From: CAYYMH01 sp964472785
GTDB lineage: Bacteria > Zhuqueibacterota > Zhuqueibacteria > Thermofontimicrobiales > Thermofontimicrobiaceae
Length of the DNA: 64,000 nucleotides
Direction of reading: 5' to 3'
NCBI GenBank assembly: GCA_964472785.1
Contig: CAYYMH010000005.1
Location: forward strand, 62,001 to 126,000
A program made the position numbers and the translations under genes. Shown here one piece after another: positions 32,561 to 41,591 of this stretch. Below the pieces are notes generated by a model. It was given only the letters and a program-made list of their open reading frames with translations, did no database searches and had not been told where the DNA came from. Every line of letters begins with the position of its first letter. Position 1 is the first letter of the stretch.

Positions 32561-33340
32561 ATGGTGAAATGGATCTTTTTTGATGTGGGAAATGTGATTC
32601 TGAACGATGATCCGGCGATGGCGGTTTATTACCGGGAGATTTACAAAGCGATTACCGAACAGGGCAACTCAATCAGCTTTGATCAATTGCTAAAGGACCG
32701 GGAATATTCTATCGTCAACAATCGCAATGGCAAACATTATGTCACGGTGGCGTTGAAACATTTGGGACGGAAAACCTGGTCCAAATATGAACCTAATATC
32801 AAAAAACTGCTTTTCGATAACTGGGCCAACGTGAGCCCGCTGATGCCCGGTGCAAAAGAAGTGATCCGGGAATTAGCATTCAAATACAATCTGGGCATTA
32901 TCGCCAATCAGCCGACCATTGTGGATGATATTCTAAAAGACCACGGTTTACTGGAATATTTTAAAATTTTAGGCATCAGTCAAACCATCGGCTTGAGCAA
33001 GCCCGATCCGGCGATTTTCAAATGGGCGTTCGCCGAAGCCAACGCCGAACCCCATGAGACGATCATGATCGGCGACCGGATCGACAACGATATTGCTCCG
33101 GCAAAGTCACTGGGCATGAAGACGATTTGGTTCAAAATATTACATAAAGATAAAGGCTTTATTCCGAAAACCGAAATTGAGAAAAAATATGTGGCGAGCC
33201 TGGAGCGCGCCTGTGTATCGCATCTGGCGGCGCGTAATGAATCAGAAACCCCGGATGGTATTGCCGAAAATTTTCCGGCGATTTTAACCGAGGTGGAACG
33301 GATTGCGGAAATGGATGCTGATGCGAAAGGAAGTGGATAA
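32561..33340 (+). CDS. HAD-superfamily hydrolase
   Basis: 259 aa from ATG 32561, ten bases after GAGGA; an upstream TTG (32552) is too close to that site. HAD motifs: I FFDVGNVILND, II IIANQ, III around LSKPDPAIF, and IV GDRIDNDIAPAKSLG, with a helical cap between I and II. It removes phosphate from a small metabolite, or acts as a dehalogenase-like enzyme. Heading a cluster with GmhA-like, GmhB-like and RfaE2-like genes, it probably acts on a sugar phosphate. An extra C-terminal tail of about 50 residues follows the core. Confidence 0.85.
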   Translation: MVKWIFFDVGNVILNDDPAMAVYYREIYKAITEQGNSISFDQLLKDREYSIVNNRNGKHYVTVALKHLGRKTWSKYEPNIKKLLFDNWANVSPLMPGAKEVIRELAFKYNLGIIANQPTIVDDILKDHGLLEYFKILGISQTIGLSKPDPAIFKWAFAEANAEPHETIMIGDRIDNDIAPAKSLGMKTIWFKILHKDKGFIPKTEIEKKYVASLERACVSHLAARNESETPDGIAENFPAILTEVERIAEMDADAKGSG

Positions 33341-33469
33341 AAAATGTTTGCCACGGATCGACACGGATTTTCACGGATGGAATCTTGTAGACAAACGTAT
33401 TGTTAATTTCTCTGTGAACTCGTTGATTCTGTGGCATAAATTTATGATGAATAAAACGGGAACAGAAAC

Positions 33470-34174
33470 ATGAGTGAAAGATCATCCTATAATTTTTCGG
33501 ATGACGTCCGGGAATTTATCCAAGAAAATCCGGATGTAATTGAAATCGTGGTTGATTTTATCAACCGTCAGCCACATCTGGAATCTGTCGTCAACGATCT
33601 GGTGCGGATTTATGTCGCTTTGGTCGAATGTTTCGATCGGGGAGGAAAACTTTTCCTTTGCGGTAATGGCGGCAGTTTTGCTGACTGTCTGCACATTTCC
33701 GGTGAGATGATGAAATCGTACGAACGAATGCGACCTTTAAAATCCGAGGACAGAGAAAAATTTCGCCGCTATCCGGGTGGAGAAAAATTAGCCGAAGCGC
33801 TGGAATACGGATTGCCTGCATTGGTACTGGGCAACAACCCATCCTTCAAATCCGCCGTAGAAAATGATATTGCCGAACCAAACACCGGCTACGCCCATGA
33901 ATTATACGCTTTGGGCAGTGAGCGGGATGTTTTGCTGGGAATCAGTACCAGCGGGAACGCCCAAAATGTCAAATACGCCATGATTACGGCTAAAGTGCTG
34001 GGCATGCGAACTATTGGCTTAACCGGTGAGCCCGGTGGTGATCTGGCAAAAATGGCGGATATCGTCGTGAAGGCGCCGGCGCAGGTTACCAATCGCGTTC
34101 AGGAATTGCACGAGCATATTTATCACACCCTCTGCTCCATGGTGGAAGCGCACTATTTTCAGGAAAGACGATGA
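33470..34174 (+). CDS. SIS-domain phosphoheptose isomerase-like protein
   Basis: 234 aa, longer than ordinary GmhA (about 190) because of an N-terminal extension and an insert after the first sugar-phosphate loop. SIS motifs: LFLCGNGGSFADCLHISGEM, GISTSGNAQNVKYAM and a C-terminal VQELHEHIYHTLCSMVE with the Glu/His expected in GmhA active sites. GmhA turns sedoheptulose 7-phosphate into D-glycero-D-manno-heptose 7-phosphate. Its stop overlaps the next start by 4 bases, so the two are coupled. Called GmhA-like because of the unusual length. Confidence 0.85.
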   Translation: MSERSSYNFSDDVREFIQENPDVIEIVVDFINRQPHLESVVNDLVRIYVALVECFDRGGKLFLCGNGGSFADCLHISGEMMKSYERMRPLKSEDREKFRRYPGGEKLAEALEYGLPALVLGNNPSFKSAVENDIAEPNTGYAHELYALGSERDVLLGISTSGNAQNVKYAMITAKVLGMRTIGLTGEPGGDLAKMADIVVKAPAQVTNRVQELHEHIYHTLCSMVEAHYFQERR

Positions 34175-35256
34175 TTGGGGATAAGATCAAAACGCGTGAT
34201 GAATTAGCTTTTCTCTGCGAACAGTTTCGAAAGCAAAATATGGTCGTCGGATTTACCTCCGGCGCTTTTGATTTATTGCATGCCGGTCACGTGGATTATC
34301 TGGAAAAAGCCAAATCATATTGTGATAAATTGATCGTGGCTGTCAATTCCGACGATTCGGTTCGCAGGTACAAAGGACAGCATCGCCCGATTGTACCGGA
34401 AAAACAGCGATTGAAAACCATTGCCGCTTTGGAATCGGTGGATTTTGTATTTGCGTTCAGCGAACGCCGCAACGCCAAAAATATCGAACTGTTGAAACCG
34501 GACTACTATTTTAAAGCCGGTGATTATGATGAATCACAATTGACATCCAAAGACGTTGTTGAAAAATATGGCGGACAGGTCAAATTGATTCCCGTCGTGG
34601 ATGAAATTTCCACTACGCAAATTATAAATAAAATCAACGAGAGCGCTGGAGAAGGTGACCGCTTTGTTGAGGAAATACAGCGGACGGTGCATCTGAAACG
34701 AAAACCGCCCAAAATGGCGCCGGCAATTTTTTTGGATCGGGACGGTACTATCAATCGTGAGGTGGGATATCTCAGCGATCCAAATGACTTTGAGTTTTTG
34801 CCCAACGCACTGGAAGGAATGAAAAAATTTCGGGAGATGGGTTTTCGATTGGTGATTGTGACCAATCAGGGTGGTATCGGACTGGGTTATTTTACCAAGG
34901 AGGAATTTTATCACGTCAATATCAAAATGCTGACCGAAGTTTTTAAAGCCGGTATTTTGATTGATAAAATCTATTTTTGCCCGCACAGCAAAGCAGAAAA
35001 ATGTCCCTGCCGGAAACCGGATATCGGTTTGATTCTGCGAGCGAAACAGGAACTGAATGTGGATCTGGAAAATAGCTATTTTATCGGTGATAGTCCCTGG
35101 GATGTGGAAGCCGGCAAAAATGGCGGCATGAAAACGATTTTCATCAAAAATGACCGGCACCCTCGTCCGGATGAATTTCCGGAAAAGCCGGATTTTTTAG
35201 CTGATGATTTGCTGGAAGCCGCAAATGTTATTTTGAGGCAGGAACGGGGCGAATGA
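34171..35256 (+). CDS. Fusion of heptose-1-phosphate nucleotidyltransferase (RfaE2-like) and GmhB-like phosphatase
   Basis: 361 aa. Residues about 1-155 form a cytidylyltransferase-like domain with SGAFDLLHAGHVDYLEKAK (HxGH active site), VNSDDSVRRYKG and the ISTTQIINKI signature near its end. Residues about 185-355 form a HAD GmhB domain: FLDRDGTINREVGYL, VTNQGGIGLGYF, zinc-type cysteines CPHSKAEKCPCRKP and GDSPWDVEAG. So one protein would remove the 7-phosphate and activate heptose 1-phosphate. In E. coli these are separate proteins (GmhB; HldE C-terminal half). A kinase (HldA or HldE N-terminal half) is not in the window. Confidence 0.92.
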   Translation: MIGDKIKTRDELAFLCEQFRKQNMVVGFTSGAFDLLHAGHVDYLEKAKSYCDKLIVAVNSDDSVRRYKGQHRPIVPEKQRLKTIAALESVDFVFAFSERRNAKNIELLKPDYYFKAGDYDESQLTSKDVVEKYGGQVKLIPVVDEISTTQIINKINESAGEGDRFVEEIQRTVHLKRKPPKMAPAIFLDRDGTINREVGYLSDPNDFEFLPNALEGMKKFREMGFRLVIVTNQGGIGLGYFTKEEFYHVNIKMLTEVFKAGILIDKIYFCPHSKAEKCPCRKPDIGLILRAKQELNVDLENSYFIGDSPWDVEAGKNGGMKTIFIKNDRHPRPDEFPEKPDFLADDLLEAANVILRQERGE

Positions 35257-35303
35257 TCTCAACAATTTTTTACATCACCATCGTTTGAATTTACACAAAC
35301 TAA

Positions 35304-35801
35304 ATGCCTACCATGAAAAAATTAGTCACATTCGATCAGCTAAATAAAGTTGTCCGTGATTTGAGAAAAAGAGGAAACAAGATTGCCTGGACAAACGGTT
35401 GTTTCGACATCATCCACGCCGGACATATTGATTATCTGGAAAAAGCGAGCGCTTATGGAGATGTGCTGATTGTCGGATTGAACAGTGACCAATCGGTTAA
35501 AAAGTGGAAAAATAGTACCCGACCGATTTTCACTGAAAACTATCGCGCCCTGGTTTTGAATGCGATTGTTTACATTGATTATATTATTATTTTCGATAAA
35601 AAAAGTCCGATCAGTCTGATCGAAAAGCTGAAACCGGATTATTTCATCAAAGGTGGTGACTACACCATTGATACCATCGACCAGAAAGAGCGGCGGGTGA
35701 TTGAAGATTATGGTGGTGAGATCAGCATTATCCCGGCGGTGAAAGGATTGTCTTCATCGCTGATTATAGAGAGAATTTTAGCCAAAAGTGCTAAAATTTA
35801 A
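35304..35801 (+). CDS. D-glycero-beta-D-manno-heptose 1-phosphate adenylyltransferase-like (RfaE2)
   Basis: 165 aa, the normal length of a stand-alone RfaE2. WTNGCFDIIHAGHIDYLEKA gives the HxGH site, then GLNSDQSVKKWK, LKPDYFIKGGDY and GLSSSLIIERIL. It is a paralogue of the N-terminal half of the preceding fusion protein, so the cluster holds two nucleotidyltransferases, perhaps for different sugars or nucleotides. The heptose kinase and epimerase partners are not visible. Confidence 0.88.
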   Translation: MPTMKKLVTFDQLNKVVRDLRKRGNKIAWTNGCFDIIHAGHIDYLEKASAYGDVLIVGLNSDQSVKKWKNSTRPIFTENYRALVLNAIVYIDYIIIFDKKSPISLIEKLKPDYFIKGGDYTIDTIDQKERRVIEDYGGEISIIPAVKGLSSSLIIERILAKSAKI

Positions 35802-35845
35802 TGAAACGCAAAAGCGCGAAGAACGCAAAGGAAAGATATTGAAAA

Positions 35846-36229
35846 GTGAGAAAAAGAGAGAATATCTTATCGAATAAAATTATTGGCTGTGCGATAGAAG
35901 TCCATCGACATCTGGGACCGGGATTACTTGAGTCTGCATATGAAGAGTGCCTGTGTCGAAAACTAATGCTAAACAATATTTCTTTTGAACGACAAAAAGC
36001 GTTACCTGTAACTTACAAAAAAGTAAAATTGGATTGTGGTTATCGCTTGGATATACTTGTTGAAAAATCAGTAATTGTCGAATTAAAAGCAATTGAGAAA
36101 GTTGACCCGATACATTACGCTCAGTTTTTAACTTATTTGAAGTTATCCGGTTTAAAGCTTGGGTTATTGATCAATTTTAATGTACCGGTCCTTAAAGATG
36201 GAATTAAACGAGTTGTACATAATTTATAG
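35846..36229 (+). CDS. GxxExxY protein
   Basis: 127 aa, starting at GTG 35846. The family signature GPGLLESAYEECL (G-x-x-E-x-x-Y) is present near residues 27-37, followed by LDCGYRLDILVE and VIVELKAIEKVDPIHYAQF, a PD-(D/E)xK-like nuclease pattern (D, then E-x-K), and LGLLINF. These proteins are common as singletons in repeat-rich genomes; function is unknown, with a nuclease fold suggested. It begins 44 bases after the sugar cluster, behind a short repeat (CGCAAAAGCGCGAAGAACGC). Confidence 0.85.
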   Translation: MRKRENILSNKIIGCAIEVHRHLGPGLLESAYEECLCRKLMLNNISFERQKALPVTYKKVKLDCGYRLDILVEKSVIVELKAIEKVDPIHYAQFLTYLKLSGLKLGLLINFNVPVLKDGIKRVVHNL

Positions 36230-36357
36230 AATTATCTCTAAAAATTTTTGATATTTATAAATACAGAACGGAGTGCCGCAAAGTACTCAAATAATCTGTC
36301 TGTTTTTTTCTCTGCGATCTCTGCGTCTTTGCGGTGAATAACAAATGATTTTTTAGA

Positions 36358-37098
36358 ATGACAAGACTAATCCCATTACAAAAACGCTACCGCACTCCAC
36401 AGGAAAAAGAAAAATATGTGCGGGATTTGTTCTCTTCGCTGGAGCATCATTACGATCCGATGAACCGTTACATGTCGTTGGGTTTGGATATGAAGTGGCG
36501 CCGAAAAGCGATTCGCTTAGCCGGATTTCGTGAAAATTCGACGCTGCTCGATATGGCAATTGGCACAGGCGATTTGACTATGGCAGCGTTCGATCATGTA
36601 CGAGATGCCAGCATTGTGGGGCTGGATTTCTGCCGTCCGTTACTATTGAGAGCAGAAGAAAAATTGAGCGGATCGAACAATCATCGTCCGGTAGCGTTAA
36701 TTCAGGGGAATGGATTAAATATGCCATTTAAGGATCACTATTTTGATGGCGTGTTTACCGGATTTTCTTTGCGTAATGTGACGGACGTAGAGTCGTTATT
36801 CAAAGAATTTTACCGGGTGACTAAACCGGGGGGTAAGATGGTCACTCTGGAAATGATGCGTCCCGATAATTTTCTGACAAAATTCATTTTCGAAATTCAC
36901 GTGAAACGCGTTGTGCCAATGCTTGGGAAGCTTTTTTCCGAATATCCGGATGCATATACCTATTTACCACTTTCCATTGAAAATTTTTACACAGCAGCTG
37001 AATTAGCAGATTTAATGGAAAATACGGGCTGGAAGGACGTCATCTATCATAAAATGATGTTCGGTTTTATTGCGGCTCATATTGCGATTCGACAATAA
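36358..37098 (+). CDS. ubiE: Ubiquinone/menaquinone methyltransferase UbiE/MenG
   Basis: 246 aa. YDPMNRYMSLGLDMKWRRKAI is the UbiE family signature; SAM-binding motif I is LLDMAIGTGDLT, followed by VGLDFCRPLLLRAEEK, FDGVFTGFSLRNVTD and EFYRVTKPGGKMVTLE. It methylates demethylmenaquinone (or the ubiquinone precursor); in an FCB-type anaerobe menaquinone is more likely. Gene order gives no pathway partner. ATG at 36358 lacks a strong ribosome site. Confidence 0.92.
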   Translation: MTRLIPLQKRYRTPQEKEKYVRDLFSSLEHHYDPMNRYMSLGLDMKWRRKAIRLAGFRENSTLLDMAIGTGDLTMAAFDHVRDASIVGLDFCRPLLLRAEEKLSGSNNHRPVALIQGNGLNMPFKDHYFDGVFTGFSLRNVTDVESLFKEFYRVTKPGGKMVTLEMMRPDNFLTKFIFEIHVKRVVPMLGKLFSEYPDAYTYLPLSIENFYTAAELADLMENTGWKDVIYHKMMFGFIAAHIAIRQ

Positions 37099-37154
37099 AG
37101 CTGATATCAAATTATAAATATTAATCCACATCGCGAAAACAGGAGAACTATTCA

Positions 37155-38414
37155 ATGACTTTAGAAATGATTATTTTGTTCGTACTGTATTTATTGGTGG
37201 TTGCTTTTGGCTACTTGATGAAATTTTTAAATCTGAACCATCTCAAAAAACATGGTCATGAAATTCCGCCACCATTTGAAGGGCATATTGATGAACAACT
37301 GCTGAAAAAGACCAGCGATTACACCGTTGAACACGGTCGTTTCGGTTACATCGAGTCTATCTTTGATAACCTGCTGCTCATCGTGTTCCTGTTTGGTGGT
37401 TTATTAGCGGTTTATGATAACTGGATTCAGTCGCTGGATTTGCCCTTTATTTTAACGGGAATTTTGTTTTTCTTTTTACTGAGTATCATTTCGACAATAC
37501 TCGACTTGCCGTTTGATATTTATTCGACCTTTAAAATTGAGAACAAATACGAATTCAATACAACCACGCCCAAAATATTTATCACCGACCTGCTCAAATC
37601 CTTTTTGATTTCAGCGATATTGTTGGCAATCATGGGAGGTATCGGTTTTTGGCTGATCAAAGCCAGCCCCAATTTCTGGTGGATTTATGTCTGGGCGTTT
37701 TTCTTGATTTTTAGTTTGTTCCTACTCTATATTTCCCCTTATGTCATTGAACCGTTGTTTAATAAATTTATCCCGATTTCAGAAGAATATAAGGAGCTCG
37801 AAGAAAAAATTACAGCCATGCTGGCCAAAGTTGGAATTAAAGTCAGCCGCGTTTTCAAGATGGACGCATCTAAACGCAGCAAGCATACCAATGCATACTT
37901 TACCGGTATCGGAAAAGTCAAACGCATCATTCTGTATGACACGTTACTGGATAAAATGGACGGAGATGAAATTTTAGCAGTACTCGCTCATGAAGCCGGA
38001 CATTGGAAAAAGAAACACGTGATAAAACGGATTGTCGTTTCCGAGATTATCGGATTTGTGGGGATCTACATTTCATTCCGAATTCTCCAAACCGATTGGC
38101 TAACTCAGATATTCAATATTGAAGACGGCACCTTTTTCACCAAACTGGTCATTCTCGGTTTTATCGGTAGCATTGTCTCTTTCCCCTTGACGCCAATCTC
38201 AAGTTATTTTTCCCGAAAACACGAACGAGAAGCTGACCAAATGGCAGTCAACTTAACCGGAAAACCGGACGGACTAATCAGTGCAATGATTAAGTTGTCC
38301 AAGGACAATCTGGCAAATCTGCACCCACATCCGTTTTATGCGAAATTTTATTATTCCCATCCGCCGATTGTGCAGCGGATTCATCGGTTGGAGGAGATGG
38401 AGCCGGAGTTGTAA
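37155..38414 (+). CDS. M48-family CAAX prenyl protease (Ste24-like)
   Basis: 419 aa, multi-pass membrane protein with about six helices. The zinc site is HEAGH (His279, Glu280, His283), preceded by ILAVLA, and the third ligand region is SRKHEREADQMAVN. TSFPLTPISSYF-type segments and an N-terminal region facing the membrane match the bacterial Ste24/CAAX protease group (longer than HtpX). It probably degrades or processes membrane proteins. GGAG before ATG 37155. Confidence 0.92.
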   Translation: MTLEMIILFVLYLLVVAFGYLMKFLNLNHLKKHGHEIPPPFEGHIDEQLLKKTSDYTVEHGRFGYIESIFDNLLLIVFLFGGLLAVYDNWIQSLDLPFILTGILFFFLLSIISTILDLPFDIYSTFKIENKYEFNTTTPKIFITDLLKSFLISAILLAIMGGIGFWLIKASPNFWWIYVWAFFLIFSLFLLYISPYVIEPLFNKFIPISEEYKELEEKITAMLAKVGIKVSRVFKMDASKRSKHTNAYFTGIGKVKRIILYDTLLDKMDGDEILAVLAHEAGHWKKKHVIKRIVVSEIIGFVGIYISFRILQTDWLTQIFNIEDGTFFTKLVILGFIGSIVSFPLTPISSYFSRKHEREADQMAVNLTGKPDGLISAMIKLSKDNLANLHPHPFYAKFYYSHPPIVQRIHRLEEMEPEL

Positions 38415-38505
38415 ATAATATGAAGAATATGGAAATAGCTGTTGACTTTTATGGACAAAAAGATTAAATTTATTATGAAAAGTAACAAAAAATTGGGTAT
38501 ATAGA

Positions 38506-38748
38506 ATGATGAAAAACTTGACTTTGAAAATTCCTGAATTCCTTGAGAATCGTCTGAATAAATATGCTCGCCAGATGGGACTAAGTCGATCTGAAATTGT
38601 TCGCAGAGCACTTATAAAATATGTGGCGATTGATGACAAAGAAATCTCCGGATCATTTTTAGATTTATCCCAGGATTTAGCTGGCAGTATTGATGGCCCT
38701 ATTGATCTTTCAACAAATAAAAAGTATTTTGAAGGATATGGTAAATGA
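38506..38748 (+). CDS. RHH (CopG-type) antitoxin
   Basis: 80 aa. LTLKIPEFLENRLNKYARQM, then GLSRSEIVRRALIKYV, is a ribbon-helix-helix DNA-binding domain; the C-terminal half is the toxin-binding part (ending NKKYFEGYGK). It overlaps the PIN gene by 4 bases. The start is the first of two adjacent ATGs; no ribosome site is clear. Confidence 0.85.
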   Translation: MMKNLTLKIPEFLENRLNKYARQMGLSRSEIVRRALIKYVAIDDKEISGSFLDLSQDLAGSIDGPIDLSTNKKYFEGYGK

Positions 38749-39170
38749 TTGATCGGAAAATCGTATTGGATACTGGACCGTTGGTCGCGTTTTTAAATAG
38801 AAATGATTTTTACCATGATTGGGCGAAAATACAATTAGAGAAAATGATTCCGCCTTTGTTTACCTGTGAAGCTGTAGTTTCTGAAGCTTGCTTTTTATTA
38901 AGAAATTATGAGGATGGTGCTTCTAATGTCTTAAATTTGTTACAAAGGGGAGTTGTTATTCTTTCATTCAGTATGTCAGAAGAAATTGACGCTCTGCAAT
39001 TGTTAATCAATAAATACAAAGATATTCCGATGGCATTCGCGGACGGATGTCTTGTTCGCATGGCAGAGAGAATTAAAAATAGTGCCATTTTTACTTTTGA
39101 CAGTGATTTCAAAATATATCGAAAAGAAAAAAATAAGGCTATTCCTGTTATTATGCCGGATAAATTATAG
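38745..39170 (+). CDS. PIN-domain ribonuclease toxin (VapC-like)
   Basis: 141 aa. PIN acidic residues are all visible: Asp in VLDTGPLVAFLN, Glu in VVSEACFLL, Asp in PMAFADGCLVRMAE and Asp in IFTFDSDFKIY. It would cut RNA until bound by the upstream RHH protein; the 4-base overlap fixes the ratio. The pair lies between Ste24 and the AGCS symporter and is intact, unlike the BrnT toxin at the left end. Confidence 0.9.
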   Translation: MIDRKIVLDTGPLVAFLNRNDFYHDWAKIQLEKMIPPLFTCEAVVSEACFLLRNYEDGASNVLNLLQRGVVILSFSMSEEIDALQLLINKYKDIPMAFADGCLVRMAERIKNSAIFTFDSDFKIYRKEKNKAIPVIMPDKL

Positions 39171-39218
39171 CCCGTGTTATTCAATCAGTTATGAGTTAAA
39201 AATATTATAATTTCAAAT

Positions 39219-40544
39219 TTAATTTACGGTTTTCTTTAACGTCACTCGCACCGCCACCGCAGACAGCGCCAAAATCCCAATCAGATTAATAATGACCGTG
39301 ATTCCGTTCAACAAATCTCCCCAACTCCAGATATTTTCAGCGTTGTTATTTGCGCCAATAAATATTGACAGGCAAAATAACCAGCGGTAGAGAACTTTGA
39401 TTTTATCTCCAAAAATGAATGCCGCACTCTGTTCCCCGTAAAAACACCAGGTAATCAGCGTGGAATAGCCAAACAGCAGCGAAGAACATAATACAATCCA
39501 GTTGCCTATGGGAAGTGAATTTTGAAAGCTATCAGCAACCAGCGCTGTGCTGTTCAGGCCTTGTGTTGTCCAAAATCCGCTGAGCAGAATGACGAAGGCA
39601 GTTAAACTGCACACAATGATGGTGTCGATAAAAACGCCTAACATAGCGATGAGTGACTGCCGCACCGGGCTATCCGATTGCGCTGTGGCATGCAGAATCG
39701 CGACTGAACCGGTTCCGGCTTCATTACTGTAAGCGCCTCTGGCTGCACCGTAGCGTAACGCCATCAACACTGTGGCGCCACTGAATCCACCGACCGCACC
39801 GCGGGTTGAAAACGCGGATGTGAAAATGTCCTGAAATACAAGGGGAATTTTATCCAGATTCAAAATCAAAATAATGAAGCCGCTACCCAGATAGAGTAGC
39901 GTCATGAAGGGCACTAATATTTCTGCCGTGCGGGCGATTTTCTTCAATCCGCCGATGATCACAAACCATGTCAGAATGGCGATTAATCCGCAGGACAAAA
40001 GCATGGGCATACCAAACTGATTGTTCAGCGCAATGGACATGGAATTCGACTGGATGGAGGTGGTTGCGAGCAGGGTTTTGACCGCCATTGCCAGCGCGAA
40101 GGCAATGGCTAATCCCCGCCATCCCAAACCTTTTTGAATGTAAACCATGGGACCGCCGAGATAAATACCGTCCTGATCTTTTTCCCGGAATTTAAATCCC
40201 AGCAAAGATTCGACATACATAACCGCCATTAATAATAAAGCGGAAATCCACATCCAAAAAATGGCGCCCGGACCGCCCACAGCAATGGCAGTCGCCACAC
40301 CGGCGATATTCCCGTTTCCCACAATTCCTGATAATGCGGACATTAACGCCTGAAAGGGGGTAATATTGCCTTCGCCAGTCGACTTGACCGATTTCGATAG
40401 CGCTTGAACTGCTGGTACGAATTGGGAAAATTGGATACCTTTTAACCGAAGAGAAAGATAAAGTCCACTGCCCAGAAGGAAAATCAGCATCGGCGGACCC
40501 CAGAGAAAATTGGCAATGTCCTGAATCAGAGCGAAAAATGTCAT
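39219..40544 (-). CDS. Alanine/glycine:cation (sodium) symporter, AGCS family
   Basis: 441 aa with about ten or eleven helices. Family segments: TPFQALMSALSGIVGNGNIAGVATA, GGPGAIFWMWI, LGGPMVYIQKGLG, YGAARGAYSNEAGTGSVAI and FGYSTLITWCFYGE. These carriers import alanine or glycine with Na+. The isoaspartyl peptidase gene upstream on the same strand is 24 bases away, so both may scavenge amino acids. Confidence 0.93.
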   Translation of the reverse strand: MTFFALIQDIANFLWGPPMLIFLLGSGLYLSLRLKGIQFSQFVPAVQALSKSVKSTGEGNITPFQALMSALSGIVGNGNIAGVATAIAVGGPGAIFWMWISALLLMAVMYVESLLGFKFREKDQDGIYLGGPMVYIQKGLGWRGLAIAFALAMAVKTLLATTSIQSNSMSIALNNQFGMPMLLSCGLIAILTWFVIIGGLKKIARTAEILVPFMTLLYLGSGFIILILNLDKIPLVFQDIFTSAFSTRGAVGGFSGATVLMALRYGAARGAYSNEAGTGSVAILHATAQSDSPVRQSLIAMLGVFIDTIIVCSLTAFVILLSGFWTTQGLNSTALVADSFQNSLPIGNWIVLCSSLLFGYSTLITWCFYGEQSAAFIFGDKIKVLYRWLFCLSIFIGANNNAENIWSWGDLLNGITVIINLIGILALSAVAVRVTLKKTVN

Positions 40545-40568
40545 CTGGTTTTTCCTGAAACGATAGTT

Positions 40569-41471
40569 TTAGGTTTTTATTTTTGAAATGACGTTTCCTG
40601 ACTCATCAGCATAGGCGAACGCCATTTTTGTCGTGTTGTGTGCGAAACCGTAATGTCCCTTTTTATTGATGAGGATGACGCCGCCCCAACCTTGAACACG
40701 TTTTTCCAAAGTTTGTATCGAATTCTCTGCCGCAATATCGGCTGAACAATCTTTCAGCAAATCGCAAGCTGTTTTACTCAGCATCACTTTCATGATAGAT
40801 TCCCCCCAACCTGTCGCGGAGCAGGCGCCAATTTCGTTGTCCGCATACGTCCCGGCACCAACAATGGGAGAGTCACCAACTCTGCCGGGCAATTTACGCG
40901 GTGTACCGCCGGTGGAGGTAGCTGCTGCCAAGTTGCCATTTTTATCCATGGCAACCGCACCGACAGTTCCTTTGGGGTGCGGTTCGAACGGATCCTTACT
41001 TTTAAAACTGGGATCATTTTTGATCTGCTGATAGAACTCGAGTTCACGCTCGGTGAGCAGGTCTCTCGGATCGACTGTTTCAATTCCCATTTGTCGTGCA
41101 AAATTTTGAGCGCCGGAACCGGCTAACATGCAATGCTCGGTTTTTTCCATAATATATCGCGCTATCGTGATCGGGTGTAACATATTTTGAACAGCCATCA
41201 CCGCGCCAAAATTGAGTGTGCTGCCGTCCATAATCATCGCGTCTAATTCGATTTCACCGATTGCGTTTAAGAATGCGCCTCTTCCAGCGTCAAAGGTTGG
41301 GTCTTGTTCCAAAATTTTTACGGCGGATTCCACGGCATCAAGAGCGGAAATGCCGTCTTCCAGTTGCGGATAGATTTGAGAAACAGCTTCGCGGACGCCC
41401 TGAATATGAGCTTGATCCAGTTTGTCAGGAATACTCCAGGCGCCACCGTGTACAATGAGTCGTGGTTTCAT
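40569..41471 (-). CDS. iaaA: Isoaspartyl peptidase / L-asparaginase (Ntn hydrolase)
   Basis: 300 aa. The autoprocessing site is GTVGAVAMD, with Thr169 becoming the N-terminal nucleophile of the beta subunit. Other family segments: HGGAWSIPDKL, DAGRGAFLNAIGEIELDA, STGGTPRKLPGRVGDSPIVG and GAGTYADN. It splits isoaspartyl dipeptides and asparagine. No signal peptide, so probably cytoplasmic. ATG 41469-41471. Confidence 0.92.
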   Translation of the reverse strand: MKPRLIVHGGAWSIPDKLDQAHIQGVREAVSQIYPQLEDGISALDAVESAVKILEQDPTFDAGRGAFLNAIGEIELDAMIMDGSTLNFGAVMAVQNMLHPITIARYIMEKTEHCMLAGSGAQNFARQMGIETVDPRDLLTERELEFYQQIKNDPSFKSKDPFEPHPKGTVGAVAMDKNGNLAAATSTGGTPRKLPGRVGDSPIVGAGTYADNEIGACSATGWGESIMKVMLSKTACDLLKDCSADIAAENSIQTLEKRVQGWGGVILINKKGHYGFAHNTTKMAFAYADESGNVISKIKT

Positions 41472-41535
41472 GATTTGGAAAAGTAGGAAATTTCAACTTT
41501 ATTTTCAAGTAGTTTTTTGAATATGGATAAAAAAA

Positions 41536-41560
41536 TGCCAGACCCGATTGGAGTCCGGCA
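41536..41560 (-). terminator. Rho-independent terminator of the SulP gene (possibly bidirectional)
   Basis: TGCCAGAC ... GTCCGGCA stem with T runs on both sides. On the minus strand it follows the SulP stop by about 30 bases and ends in seven Ts. Confidence 0.8.
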
Positions 41561-41591
41561 CTATTTTTTGGGAGAATTGAAATGTCCAATA

